The notes below the pieces were generated by a model. It searched no databases, was not told the origin of the DNA, and saw only the letters and a program-made list of their open reading frames with translations. DNA of 64,000 nt, taken from NCBI GenBank assembly GCA_963742955.1, contig CAVUOA010000008.1:1612001-1676000 (forward strand), written 5' to 3'. Made by a program: the position numbers and the translations under genes. Of the stretch, positions 30,070 to 38,594 are shown one piece after another. Every line of letters begins with the position of its first letter. The stretch's first letter is position 1. Source of the stretch: CAVUOA01 sp963742955. Its GTDB lineage: Bacteria > Bacteroidota > Ignavibacteria > Tepidaquicellales > OLB5.

Positions 30070-30339
30070 ATGAATACAAAACTTACATTAAATATTGACG
30101 ATAAAACTATAAAAAGAGCTAAGTTATATGCCAAAAAACAGGGGAGAAGCTTATCTTCAATGGTGGAGAATTATCTTCTGGCAGTTACATCCGAAGAGAA
30201 GCACAATGAAAAAGATGCAATAGTTAAGATTAGTCCAAGGGTTAAGTCATTGGTTGGGATCTTAAAAGGAAAATATGCTGAAGACGCAGACTATAAAGAA
30301 ATAATTTCGGAATATTTGACAGAGAAATATTTAAAATGA
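30070..30339 (+). CDS. Ribbon-helix-helix antitoxin (DUF6364-like)
   Basis: An 89-residue protein whose N-terminus KLTLNIDDKTIKRAKLYAKK followed by Q-G-R-S-L-S-S-M-V-E-N-Y-L is a beta strand plus helices of the ribbon-helix-helix fold, as in DUF6364 antitoxins. The C-terminal half (SPRVKSLVGILKGKYAEDAD) should wrap the toxin. Its stop overlaps the PIN gene start (ATGA), and a repeat-rich operator lies immediately upstream. Confidence 0.82.
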   Translation: MNTKLTLNIDDKTIKRAKLYAKKQGRSLSSMVENYLLAVTSEEKHNEKDAIVKISPRVKSLVGILKGKYAEDADYKEIISEYLTEKYLK

Positions 30340-30746
30340 AGAAAATCTATGTTGATACTGATATTATATTTGACCTTTTTCTTGAGCGAAAACCTTTTTA
30401 TGAAAGTGCATTTGTAACTTTTCAACTGGCAGAGGATGGTAAGATTGATTTATATATTTCTTCGTTGTGTTTTACCAACCTTTTTTATGTTATGAGAAAA
30501 AAATTAAGGCGTGAGCAAGTATTGGAATATCTAAACAAACTTAATTCTATTGTTACTGTTCTTGCTGTGGATGGGATAATTATCAATAATGCAATTGATT
30601 CTGATTTTAATGATTTTGAAGATGCAGTACAGTATTTCACTGCGATGGAAAACGGCATGGAAGTATTATTGACAAGAAATACTAAAGATTTTAAAGTTAA
30701 AGATATTTCTGTCATGACTGCAGATGAATTTCTGAAGGTTTTATAA
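30336..30746 (+). CDS. PIN-domain ribonuclease toxin
   Basis: A 136-residue PIN domain. Acidic active-site residues are visible in Y-V-D-T-D-I-I-F-D-L-F near the start, D-F-E-D-A-V-Q-Y near residue 92, and L-L-T-R-N-T-K-D-F near 113. It acts as an Mg-dependent endoribonuclease, as in VapC. It follows its antitoxin with a 4-base overlap and ends directly against the TTG start of rarA, so read-through of the toxin operon into rarA is likely. Confidence 0.85.
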   Translation: MKKIYVDTDIIFDLFLERKPFYESAFVTFQLAEDGKIDLYISSLCFTNLFYVMRKKLRREQVLEYLNKLNSIVTVLAVDGIIINNAIDSDFNDFEDAVQYFTAMENGMEVLLTRNTKDFKVKDISVMTADEFLKVL

Positions 30747-32076
30747 TTGGAACTCTTCGAAAAAAATAAACCGTCTAAAATTGACCCCGCGAAGCAGCCG
30801 CTTGCCGAGCGTATGCGTCCTGCAACATTAGACCAATTCGTTGGTCAGAAGCATCTTGTTGGTGAATCGAGGCCAATCCGCTTAATGATTGAAAAGAACG
30901 ATGTGGTTTCAATGATTTTTTGGGGTCCGCCTGGTGTTGGTAAAACCACGCTTGCATTAATCATTGCAAATCTGGTTAATGCTGAGTTCATTCAGCTTTC
31001 AGCGGTATCTTCGGGAGTTAAAGACGTGCGCGATGCCATAACAAAAGCGCAGTTCAACTTATCAAATCACAACAAGCGAACCATTTTATTTATAGATGAA
31101 ATTCACCGCTTCAATAAAGGTCAGCAGGATTCACTTTTGCACAGCGTTGAAAAAGGCACGGTTGTATTAATCGGCGCAACAACAGAAAATCCCTCGTTTG
31201 AGGTTATTTCGCCTCTGCTTTCACGCTGCAGGGTTTTTGTTATGGAGGAACTTTCAAGAGATGATTTTCTTATTTATAATAGCAAACGCCCTGAATAATG
31301 ATGTACTGCTCAGCAAGCAAAAAATTGAAATCGAAGATAAAGATTTTCTTATTGCGCTCTCAGGCGGTGACGGCAGGAGACTATTAAACGGACTTGAGCT
31401 TGCTGTAAAATTATCCAAGCCGGCTAAATCAGGTATTATAAAGCTTACTAATGATAATTTTAAAGAAGCGTTCCAGGCAAAATATATAAAGTATGATAAG
31501 AACCGGGAAGAGCATTACAACATAATTTCGGCGTTCATAAAAAGTATGAGAGGCAGTGACCCCGATGCGGCGGTTTACTGGCTTGCCCGTATGCTCAAAG
31601 GCGGCGAAGACCCGAAATTCATTGCAAGACGTATGATAATTCTTGCTTCAGAAGATATAGGTAATGCAGATGCTTACGCTTTAACTCTTGCTACAAGCAC
31701 GTTTACCGCAGTTAATTATATTGGTATGCCGGAATCGCAAATCATACTTTCACAGACAGCAGCATATCTTGCATGCTGTCCCAAAAGCAATGCAGCAGTT
31801 TCTGCTATCGGCGCCGCAAACAGTGATGTGGAAAATCTGCCGAACTACGATGTTCCGCTCCATATACGTAACGCACCGACTAAGCTGATGAAACAACTCG
31901 GTTACGGGAAAGATTATAAGTATTCGCACAGCTTCGAAGGACATTTTGAACACCAGCAGTATTTGCCGGATGAATTAAAGGACAAAATATATTATTTTCC
32001 GGGTGAGTTCGGCGCGGAGGCAAAATTCAAAAAACGGCTGCAGGAATTGTGGAAAAATAAAAAATATCCGAAATAA
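30747..32076 (+). CDS. rarA: Replication-associated recombination protein RarA (MgsA), one frameshift
   Basis: A AAA+ ATPase of the clamp-loader class acting at stalled forks. PLAERMRPATLDQFVGQKHL near residue 17, Walker A GPPGVGKTTLA, Walker B F-I-D-E-I-H-R-F-N-K-G-Q-Q-D, and the C-terminal A-V-Y-W-L-A-R-M-L-K-G-G-E-D-P-K-F-I-A-R-R are all family marks. The frame breaks near 31272; removing one T joins L-S-R-D-D-F-L-I to I-I-A-N-A-L-N-N-D and gives about 443 residues. The start is TTG at 30747, touching the PIN toxin stop. Confidence 0.87.
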
Positions 32077-32083
32077 AATAATA

Positions 32084-32120
32084 TGTCATTCCTGCGCAGG
32101 CAGGAATCTGATTAACCGAA
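32084..32120. repeat. Intergenic palindromic repeat (ATTCCTGC/GCAGGAAT variant)
   Basis: Arms ATTCCTGC and GCAGGAAT around GCAG at 32088-32107, preceded by TGTC and followed by CTGATTAACCGAAAA. It is the same family as the copy at 4945, with compensatory changes in both arms, which suggests that the folded form is conserved. Confidence 0.7.
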
Positions 32121-32121
32121 A

Positions 32122-33054
32122 ATGTCAATAACACTGGAAACATCATCAAAAAAATTAACTTATGCTATTGGGATTGATTTAGGCGGCACCTTCATTAAAT
32201 CAGGTATAGCGGATTCAACAGGCAAGGTTTACAAAGAGCATAAGGTCGATTCATATGCTGAGAGAAGCCCGCAGAAGGTTATATCGCAAATCGAAGTATG
32301 CATAAATGAATTAAAGAGTGGATTCGATAAGCCGCTGGCGGGAATCGGAATCGGCTCGCCGGGTATAGTGCAGGATGGTGTTGTGAAGTACCCCCCTAAT
32401 TTTAAAAACTGGAAAACGGAAGACTTGAAAAGCCGCTTCAGCAAAAAGTTCAAAATGGAAGTCGAAGTTGATAACGATGCAAATTGCGCGGGACTGGCTG
32501 AACTGAGATTCGGGCACGGAAAAAAAATCAAGGATTTTATTTTCCTTACGCTTGGTACGGGAATCGGCGGCGCAATTGTTATTGATGGTAAAATGTATAA
32601 GGGCGAAAAAAACGGCGCAGGTGAGTTCGGTATGGCATCTATAAATTTTGACGGTCCGCCTTGCCTGGGCGGTAATCCCGGTGCTGTCGAAGCATATTTA
32701 GGGAGACATTATTTTCTGGAAAACGAGAAGAAGGATATTAAAAAGCTTGGTAAGCATATCGATTTTGATGATATAAGTAAATTTGCTGTAAAGGGAAATA
32801 AAACTGCCAAGAACTTATACAAAAGATACGGGTTTTATCTCGGGGCAGCGCTTACAAATTATTTTAATTTAATGGATGTGAGAACCTGCATATTGAGCGG
32901 GGGAATTTCCAACGCATATAAATATTTTATTGATGAGTGCAATAAGACAATCAAAGAACGAGCGTTAAAGACAATCAGGAATGAATTCAAGGTACTTAAA
33001 TCAAACATGAACAACGATGCTGGCGTACTCGGCGCTGCTGCATTAATATTTTAA
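32122..33054 (+). CDS. ROK family sugar kinase (glucokinase-like)
   Basis: A 310-residue protein with the ROK/ASKHA core: I-G-I-D-L-G-G-T-F-I-K (phosphate 1), G-I-G-S-P-G-I-V, D-N-D-A-N-C-A-G-L-A-E with the catalytic Asp near residue 115, and L-G-T-G-I-G-G-A-I-V (phosphate 2). The usual ROK zinc motif (C-x-C-G-x2-G-C-x-E) is replaced by P-C-L-G-G-N-P-G-A-V-E, with only one cysteine. It probably phosphorylates glucose or a related sugar; a non-catalytic role is less likely. The copy of the palindromic repeat just upstream may hold its leader. Confidence 0.8.
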   Translation: MSITLETSSKKLTYAIGIDLGGTFIKSGIADSTGKVYKEHKVDSYAERSPQKVISQIEVCINELKSGFDKPLAGIGIGSPGIVQDGVVKYPPNFKNWKTEDLKSRFSKKFKMEVEVDNDANCAGLAELRFGHGKKIKDFIFLTLGTGIGGAIVIDGKMYKGEKNGAGEFGMASINFDGPPCLGGNPGAVEAYLGRHYFLENEKKDIKKLGKHIDFDDISKFAVKGNKTAKNLYKRYGFYLGAALTNYFNLMDVRTCILSGGISNAYKYFIDECNKTIKERALKTIRNEFKVLKSNMNNDAGVLGAAALIF

Positions 33055-33070
33055 ATATATTTATTCAGGT

Positions 33071-33092
33071 AGCCGAGCCCTTTATGGGCTCG
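33071..33092. repeat. AGCCGAGCCCTTT dispersed palindrome
   Basis: Perfect 7-base arms CGAGCCC and GGGCTCG with a TTTAT loop at 33074-33092, in the 66-base spacer after the ROK gene. Relatives lie at 6052 (decayed) and 41182 (inverted, enlarged). Confidence 0.7.
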
Positions 33093-33120
33093 TTAAATTA
33101 ATATCAAAAGATTTTAAATC

Positions 33121-33894
33121 ATGCCATTTAAAAACATACTTTACAAAGAACTAAACGGAATTGCGGAGGTTACCTTAAACCGCCCCGAAAAAATGAATTC
33201 GCTCGATGAAACATTGATTTCAGAGCTGACAGGTTTGTTCCATGAATTGAGCAAAAACAAAAATGTTAAAGCGGTTGTGCTAACAGGGGCAGGCGGAAAT
33301 TTCTGCTCGGGATTGTATCTGGATTACCTGCAGAAAATTTCGGAGTTTGATTTAGAACAAAACAAGGAAGACTCCCGCAGGTTTAAAGATATGCTGCTTG
33401 CAATTTACAGCTGTACAAAACCTGTAATTGCTAAGGTTTCCGGTTATGCGCTGGCAGGGGGATGCGGGCTTGCATCAGTATGTGATATTATTGCAGCTGA
33501 TGAAACAGCGAAGTTTGGATATACTGAAGTTAAAATCGGTTTTATACCCGCTGTTGTTATGATGTTCCTGCTTAAGCGGGTCTCGGAGACACATGCCAAA
33601 GATTTGCTTCTTACAGCAAGGTTTATAGGTTCCGAAGAAGCGCACAGAATGGGATTTATTAATTATTCGGTGAAAAAGGATAAGCTTGATAACAAAGTAA
33701 ATGAAATCTGTGAATCATTAATGAAAAATTCTTCCAATTCAATTTCTCTGACAAAAGAAATGTTCATCAACATCTCCAACATGCACGTAGAACAGGCGCT
33801 TGATTACGCCTGTGAAATGAACGCCAAAACAAGAATGACGGATGACTGCAAAAAAGGTATTGCTAAGTTTCTGGAAAGGAGTAAAAAGAAATAA
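33121..33894 (+). CDS. Enoyl-CoA hydratase/isomerase family protein
   Basis: A 257-residue crotonase-fold protein. The oxyanion-hole segments are G-A-G-G-N-F-C-S-G-L-Y near residue 58 and A-L-A-G-G-C-G-L-A near 110. Where hydratases have the catalytic Glu pair, the second region reads Y-T-E-V-K-I-G-F-I-P-A, which keeps one Glu, so it may be a hydratase of methylglutaconyl type or an isomerase. No beta-oxidation partners lie nearby, so the substrate is open. Confidence 0.8.
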   Translation: MPFKNILYKELNGIAEVTLNRPEKMNSLDETLISELTGLFHELSKNKNVKAVVLTGAGGNFCSGLYLDYLQKISEFDLEQNKEDSRRFKDMLLAIYSCTKPVIAKVSGYALAGGCGLASVCDIIAADETAKFGYTEVKIGFIPAVVMMFLLKRVSETHAKDLLLTARFIGSEEAHRMGFINYSVKKDKLDNKVNEICESLMKNSSNSISLTKEMFINISNMHVEQALDYACEMNAKTRMTDDCKKGIAKFLERSKKK

Positions 33895-33895
33895 T

Positions 33896-34552
33896 ATGCT
33901 TAAGAAATCTACTTTAAATTTCCTCAAAGCCCTTAAGAGAAACAATAACCGCGATTGGTTTAATGAAAATAAACATCTGTACGAGGATGCGCGGAAGGAT
34001 TTCGAGATTTTTATAGAGGAGCTGATTCACAGAATTACCGATTTTGACCCGACGCTTATGGGTTTACAGCCCAAGGACTGCATGTTCAGAATTTATAAGG
34101 ACGTGCGTTTTTCAAAAGATAAAACACCTTATAAAACCAATATGGGCGCAGCAATCAACGAAGGCGGAAGGAAAATGCCGATTCCCGGTTATTACTTTCA
34201 TCTCCAGCCGAAAGGATGTTTCCTCGCGGGAGGCATGTATTTGCCCTCACCCGATAAGCTTCTGGCTGTTAGAAAAGCAATAGCATTAAGCGAAGGTGAA
34301 TTCCGGAAAATATTAAACGTGAAGGATTATAAAAAATACTGGGAGCTGTGGGAAGATAAGCTTAAAACTGCGCCGAAGGGATTTCCGAAAGACCATCCCG
34401 ATGTTGAACTGCTTAAGTTTAAAAGCTTTATCGCAATTCACAATGTAAGCGATGAGGTTATACTTTCACCTAAGGCAATAGATTACTCGATTAAAGCATT
34501 CAAAACGCTAAAGCCGTTAATAGATTTTCTTAAAGATGCCCTTCAGCCCTGA
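33896..34552 (+). CDS. DUF2461 (TIGR02453) family protein
   Basis: A protein of about 218 residues starting at the ATG at 33896 (MLKKSTLNFLKALKRNNNRD), two bases after the enoyl-CoA hydratase gene. Conserved marks are the early N-N-R-D-W-F-N-E-N-K, F-R-I-Y-K-D-V-R-F-S-K-D-K-T-P-Y-K-T-N and G-Y-Y-F-H-L-Q-P. The family is widespread, soluble and without a known function. Its 3' end overlaps the convergent gene that follows by 10 bases. Confidence 0.82.
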   Translation: MLKKSTLNFLKALKRNNNRDWFNENKHLYEDARKDFEIFIEELIHRITDFDPTLMGLQPKDCMFRIYKDVRFSKDKTPYKTNMGAAINEGGRKMPIPGYYFHLQPKGCFLAGGMYLPSPDKLLAVRKAIALSEGEFRKILNVKDYKKYWELWEDKLKTAPKGFPKDHPDVELLKFKSFIAIHNVSDEVILSPKAIDYSIKAFKTLKPLIDFLKDALQP

Positions 34553-35064
34553 ACCATCAGTATTATATGCTGAATAACTGTACCGCTGTCATCAAATTCT
34601 TTTATAGGCGTTCTGCACTTAAAGAAATCAAGCCCTTTTCTGTATAACGTAACCAGTATATCCGATACCGTGCCAGATGCTGTTATTTCTTTATCGGGTG
34701 AAGTAGTCATAAGAAGCTGGTCGCTTTTCTGGCGGTAGATAACTACAACACCGAAATACCCGTTCTTGTTATCAGCATAGTAAATTTCTTTTGATTTGAT
34801 TACGGTCTCATCTGTTTTCTTATCATACACAATTGAATCCGAGCAGGTGATTTTCATCGATTGAGTGCCTGACATCAGTTCGGTGATTTTTTTATAAACG
34901 AGCCGTTCCGTTTTCGCGGGAACTTCATCAGTCTGGTACAGGTCATACACTTCCCTCACAAATTTATCGAGGTCAACTGCTGTTTTTGAGTATGCAGTAT
35001 TAGAGCCGGAAAATTGGAATAATGGAATCAGTATAAATGCAAAAAATATTAGTTTAAGTTTCAT
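34543..35064 (-). CDS. Periplasmic protein of unknown function
   Basis: A 173-residue protein with a signal peptide (KLKLIFFAFILIPLFQFSGS). The mature part is a short alpha/beta domain (DLDKFVREVYDLYQTDEVPA, then SDSIVYDKKTDETVIKSKEI) that I do not recognise. It overlaps the 3' end of the convergent DUF2461 gene by 10 bases, and no partner gene lies on its strand. Confidence 0.6.
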   Translation of the reverse strand: MKLKLIFFAFILIPLFQFSGSNTAYSKTAVDLDKFVREVYDLYQTDEVPAKTERLVYKKITELMSGTQSMKITCSDSIVYDKKTDETVIKSKEIYYADNKNGYFGVVVIYRQKSDQLLMTTSPDKEITASGTVSDILVTLYRKGLDFFKCRTPIKEFDDSGTVIQHIILMVQG

Positions 35065-35208
35065 GGCTGAATCTGTTTATTTCCTGGATATTAAATGAAT
35101 TTATAATTTTCATCCTTTGTTTCAAATACAAAAATCATTACTGAATTTTTAGCCAAATTTATACAACACGTTTATTTATATTAATATATAATAAATAACA
35201 AATATTAA

Positions 35209-36292
35209 TTGCCAAACAATACAAAAACATTTCTGCTTGATTTTACACTCGATGAGCTGAAGGAATTCCTCTCCGGCATTGGCGCTGAGGCTTTCCGCGC
35301 CAAACAGATTTATGAAGGTGTTTACAAAAAATTCGCTTCATCATTTGATGAAATTGCGGGATCTGCCGAAAAAACTTAAAGAATTGCTGAAAGAAAAAAT
35401 TGCTTTCACTCATCTTGAGCCGCAGATTGATTTGCTTTCATCAGACGGATGGACAAGGAAAATTCTGTTTAGACTGCCGGATAAGAGCCAGGTTGAAACA
35501 GTCCTTATGGGTTACGAAAAGCGAAGGACTGCATGCATTTCCACTCAAGCGGGCTGCGGATTGGGATGCACATTCTGCGCAACCGGTCAGGCAGGATTGC
35601 AGCGAAACATCACAGCAGGAGAAATTGTTGACCAGGTGTTATATTTTGAAAGGATACTGCATTCATCACCCTCCCCTTCGGGGAGGGGCGGGGTGGGGCT
35701 TACCAATCTTGTTTTTATGGGAATGGGCGAGCCTTTTGCAAATTATAAGGAGGTGATGAAATCAATTGATATACTCACTGATAAAGACGGATACAATTTC
35801 GGTGCGAGAAGAATTACAATCAGCACAGTAGGACTTGTTCCGATGATAGAAAAATTTACCGAAGAACATTCACAGGTGAATCTTGCAATATCACTTCATG
35901 CGGCAACCGACCAATTGCGTGAGACAATGCTCCCCATTAACAAAAAATATCCGCTTGAAGAATTAATAAATGCCTGCCGCAATTACACCGAAAAAACCCG
36001 CCGGAGAATCAGCTTTGAGTGGGCATTAATTAACGGAGTAAACGACACTCCTGAACAGGCAAAACAGCTGGCAAAACTGCTGAAAGGAATGCTATGTCAT
36101 ATAAATTTCATACCTTTAAATCCAACACGCGGTTATGACGGAAGGGAATCAAACCGTGAAAATATAGCCAAATTCCGCAGAATTTTGGATATAGCGGGAA
36201 TTCCTAACACTTTACGCATACGCAGGGGAATTGATATCCATGCCGGATGCGGACAGCTAAGACAGGAAAGCCTCCGCACGAAGACCCTGTAG
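35209..36292 (+). CDS. rlmN: Dual-specificity rRNA/tRNA methyltransferase RlmN (radical SAM), one frameshift and an in-frame repeat insertion
   Basis: Methylates C2 of A2503 in 23S rRNA and A37 in some tRNAs. Radical-SAM cysteines are in C-T-F-C-A-T-G-Q-A-G; L-V-F-M-G-M-G-E-P, I-S-T-V-G-L-V-P and the late G-I-D-I-H-A-G-C-G-Q-L, with the resolving cysteine, are all present. The N-terminal domain (FLLDFTLDELKEFLSGIGAE) is read from a TTG at 35209; one extra G near 35365 shifts the frame before D-L-P-K-K-L. Between V-L-Y-F-E-R-I-L and L-T-N-L-V-F-M-G the protein reads H-S-S-P-S-P-S-G-R-G-G-V-G, encoded by a GC-rich palindrome. The inserted loop precedes a core strand and leaves the rest of the fold intact. 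Confidence 0.9.
35667..35699. repeat. GC-rich palindromic element inside the rlmN reading frame
   Basis: Perfect 8-base arms CCCTCCCC (35669-35676) and GGGGAGGG (35680-35687) around TTC, followed by GCGGGGTGGGGCT. It is translated in frame as S-P-S-P-S-G-R-G-G-V-G. The core (CCTCCCCTT then GGGGAGG) is shared with elements in the T9SS genes at 38413, 40614 and 63601, and partly with the intergenic one at 49752. Confidence 0.8.
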
Positions 36293-36362
36293 CGACTTTT
36301 TGCATACCACTCGCCAATATTTTGTATTATATTATTTTCAAGCTAAAGTGGAGTAATTAGCT

Positions 36363-38559
36363 ATGAAAAAAATATTATCATTTCTTTTCATCCTTTCGGT
36401 ATTCTCTTCTAATATATGCTTTTCGCAAAGCGGGTGGTTTTGGCAAAACCCGCTGCCGCAGGGGAATGAATTTAAATTCTGTAAATGCTGTAAATACAAA
36501 TCTGATATTTGCAGTCGGAGATGCAGGTACAGTTTTGAAAAGCACAAATGGCGGTGTTAACTGGACCGGTAATTATTATGCAGCAGGAATCGGCAACGAT
36601 TATGACAGATATGTAAAACAAATTTATACCGTTTTCTTTGTTAACTCAAATTTGGGTTTCTTTGGAACAAATTATTGGCCCACTTCCAGCGGGACAAACT
36701 GTACAAATAATATTTACCGAACAAGTAACGGCGGATTAACATGGGATAGCGTTAATAGTATTCAAGGCTATTCATTTAAATCTATCTTTTTTGTAAATGA
36801 GAATATTGGATGGAGTTCCTGCAGCCTAAACGACCACATTAATGGTGAATATAATAAGATATTAAAGACAACAAATGGCGGATTAAACTGGTTTCAGCAA
36901 GATTCTGTTATCAAGGCAGTTTACTCAATTTTCTTTGTTAATTCAAATGTTGGCTGGTTTGCTGGATCTTTCGCACGGTCATACCCGGCATCAGGAGCTG
37001 CATTCTACATATATAAAACTACAAATGGCGGTCAGAGTTTTATTACTCAAATGTATAACAACCAGGCGCAAACTTTAAAAACGTTTTTTTTTGTAAATGA
37101 GAATACGGGCTGGGCAGGGGGTACAAATTTGTGGAAGACTACTGATTCCGGAATTTCATGGAATTCTCAAGCTATATCTGCCAATAGCATCTATTTCGCC
37201 AATAATCAGACCGGATTCTTAATAAATAATGCAGGTATATATAAAACATCAACTGCAGGTTTAAATTGGTCCCTTCAAAGTGAAACGGGAGGTAATTGTA
37301 TTTCAGGAGCAGATGCCAATAATATTTTTACAGCAGGTAATTTGGGAAGTTTATCAAAGTCAAGTAATGGTGGTCTGAATTGGCTGTCATTATCAACATC
37401 AATAACAAAAGATGTTTTAAAGTGTGTTTATTTCGTAAACGGATTGACCGGTTATATCGCTGATGACTCTATTAGTGGTAAAATTTTAAAAACAACAAAC
37501 GCGGGCTTAAATTGGAATACTGTATTCATATTTCCGGGATTCGATCTTTATGATTTAAAATTTACTGACCTAAATACGGGATGGGCTACAGGTTATTCAA
37601 AAGTCATCAAAACTACGAATGGAGGATTTAATTGGTCTATACAGTTAAATGCCTCAACTAAAATCGACAAATTATATTTTATAAATGAAAATACTGGCTG
37701 GGCAGCATCTTACAATTTTTTGTATCATACAAGTAATGCTGGAAATAGTTGGGTAAATATTTGTAATTTTACAACATATCTTTATGTAGATTTTATTTAT
37801 TTCTTTAATGCTAATACGGGAATAATGGATAAAGGAGGCGTATTTAGAACATCGGATGGTGGCATTAGCTGGCAGCAAGTTTTTAATATACCTTGGTGCA
37901 TAGATGCAGATAATTCGGGTAATTCGATTTTATATAGTCCGAATTCGTTTTATAAGAGCACTGATATGGGGCTGACGTGGAATCTTATTTCCAGTCCCCC
38001 TAGTATGCCAATTTTTACTCTCGAGATGATAACACCCTCAACCGGATATGCTGGAGGATTGGGTGGTTGGTTGGTGAAAACTACAAACGGGGGAGTGAAT
38101 TGGAATAGGCAAAACAGTAAATATTGCGGAGAAATATGGTCTATTAATTTTATTAATGAAACTACTGGATGGTTCGTTGGTGAAGGTGGTGCGATATTTA
38201 GTACAATTGATGGTGGCGGAAATTTTGTTAGATTAATCAGCCTCAATTTAAATATCCCCTCTTCCCCCTCCCTTTCCCAAAACTACCCCAACCCATTCAA
38301 TCCGGTTACAAGGATAAAATTCAGCCTCCCCAACCCCTCCAAAGGAGGGGCATGGAAAAATGTCCGGTTAATCGTTTATGACATACTTGGAAGAGAAATT
38401 GCTACTCTCATTCCTCCCCTTGGGGGAGGACAGGAGGGGCTTAAACCCGGCAGCTATGAAGTCAGTTGGGACGGTAGCCGCTATGCATCAGGTGTGTATT
38501 TTTATAAATTGATGACAGATGAGTATGTTGAAACAAGAAAGATGGTGCTGATAAAATAA
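36363..38559 (+). CDS. Secreted YCF48-like repeat protein with T9SS sorting domain (paralogue A), one frameshift
   Basis: A signal peptide (KKILSFLFILSVFSSNICFS) is followed by Q-S-G-W-F-W-Q-N-P-L-P-Q-G-N; one extra A near 36467 then shifts the frame into D-L-N-S-V-N-A-V-N. The body, over 600 residues, repeats the YCF48/Hcf136-type blade 'FxNxxTGWxxG ... ILKTTNGGxNW'. The C-terminus S-L-S-Q-N-Y-P-N-P-F-N-P-V-T-R-I-K-F is a T9SS type A sorting domain ending RKMVLIK and contains two palindromic insertions. It is a tandem paralogue of the next gene, with near-identical first and last segments. Probably a surface or secreted propeller; ligand unknown. Confidence 0.82.
38334..38439. repeat. Two palindromic elements inside the T9SS sorting domain of paralogue A
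   Basis: The first is CCCCTCCAAAGGAGGGG at 38334-38350, read in frame as N-P-S-K-G-G-A-W-K-N. The second has arms CCTCCCC (38413-38419) and GGGGAGG (38423-38429) around TTG, then ACAGGAGGGG, read as P-P-L-G-G-G-Q-E-G. Both are absent from the sorting domain of the gene ending at 13686. Confidence 0.8.
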
Positions 38560-38594
38560 AATCAATTTTTAAAATTTTTTAATACAGATTGGCT

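Noticed and set aside
34930..35208. Possible small gene or promoter between the periplasmic protein and rlmN
   Set aside because: Only AT-rich sequence after 35065, with no convincing promoter boxes or open frame besides the rlmN start.
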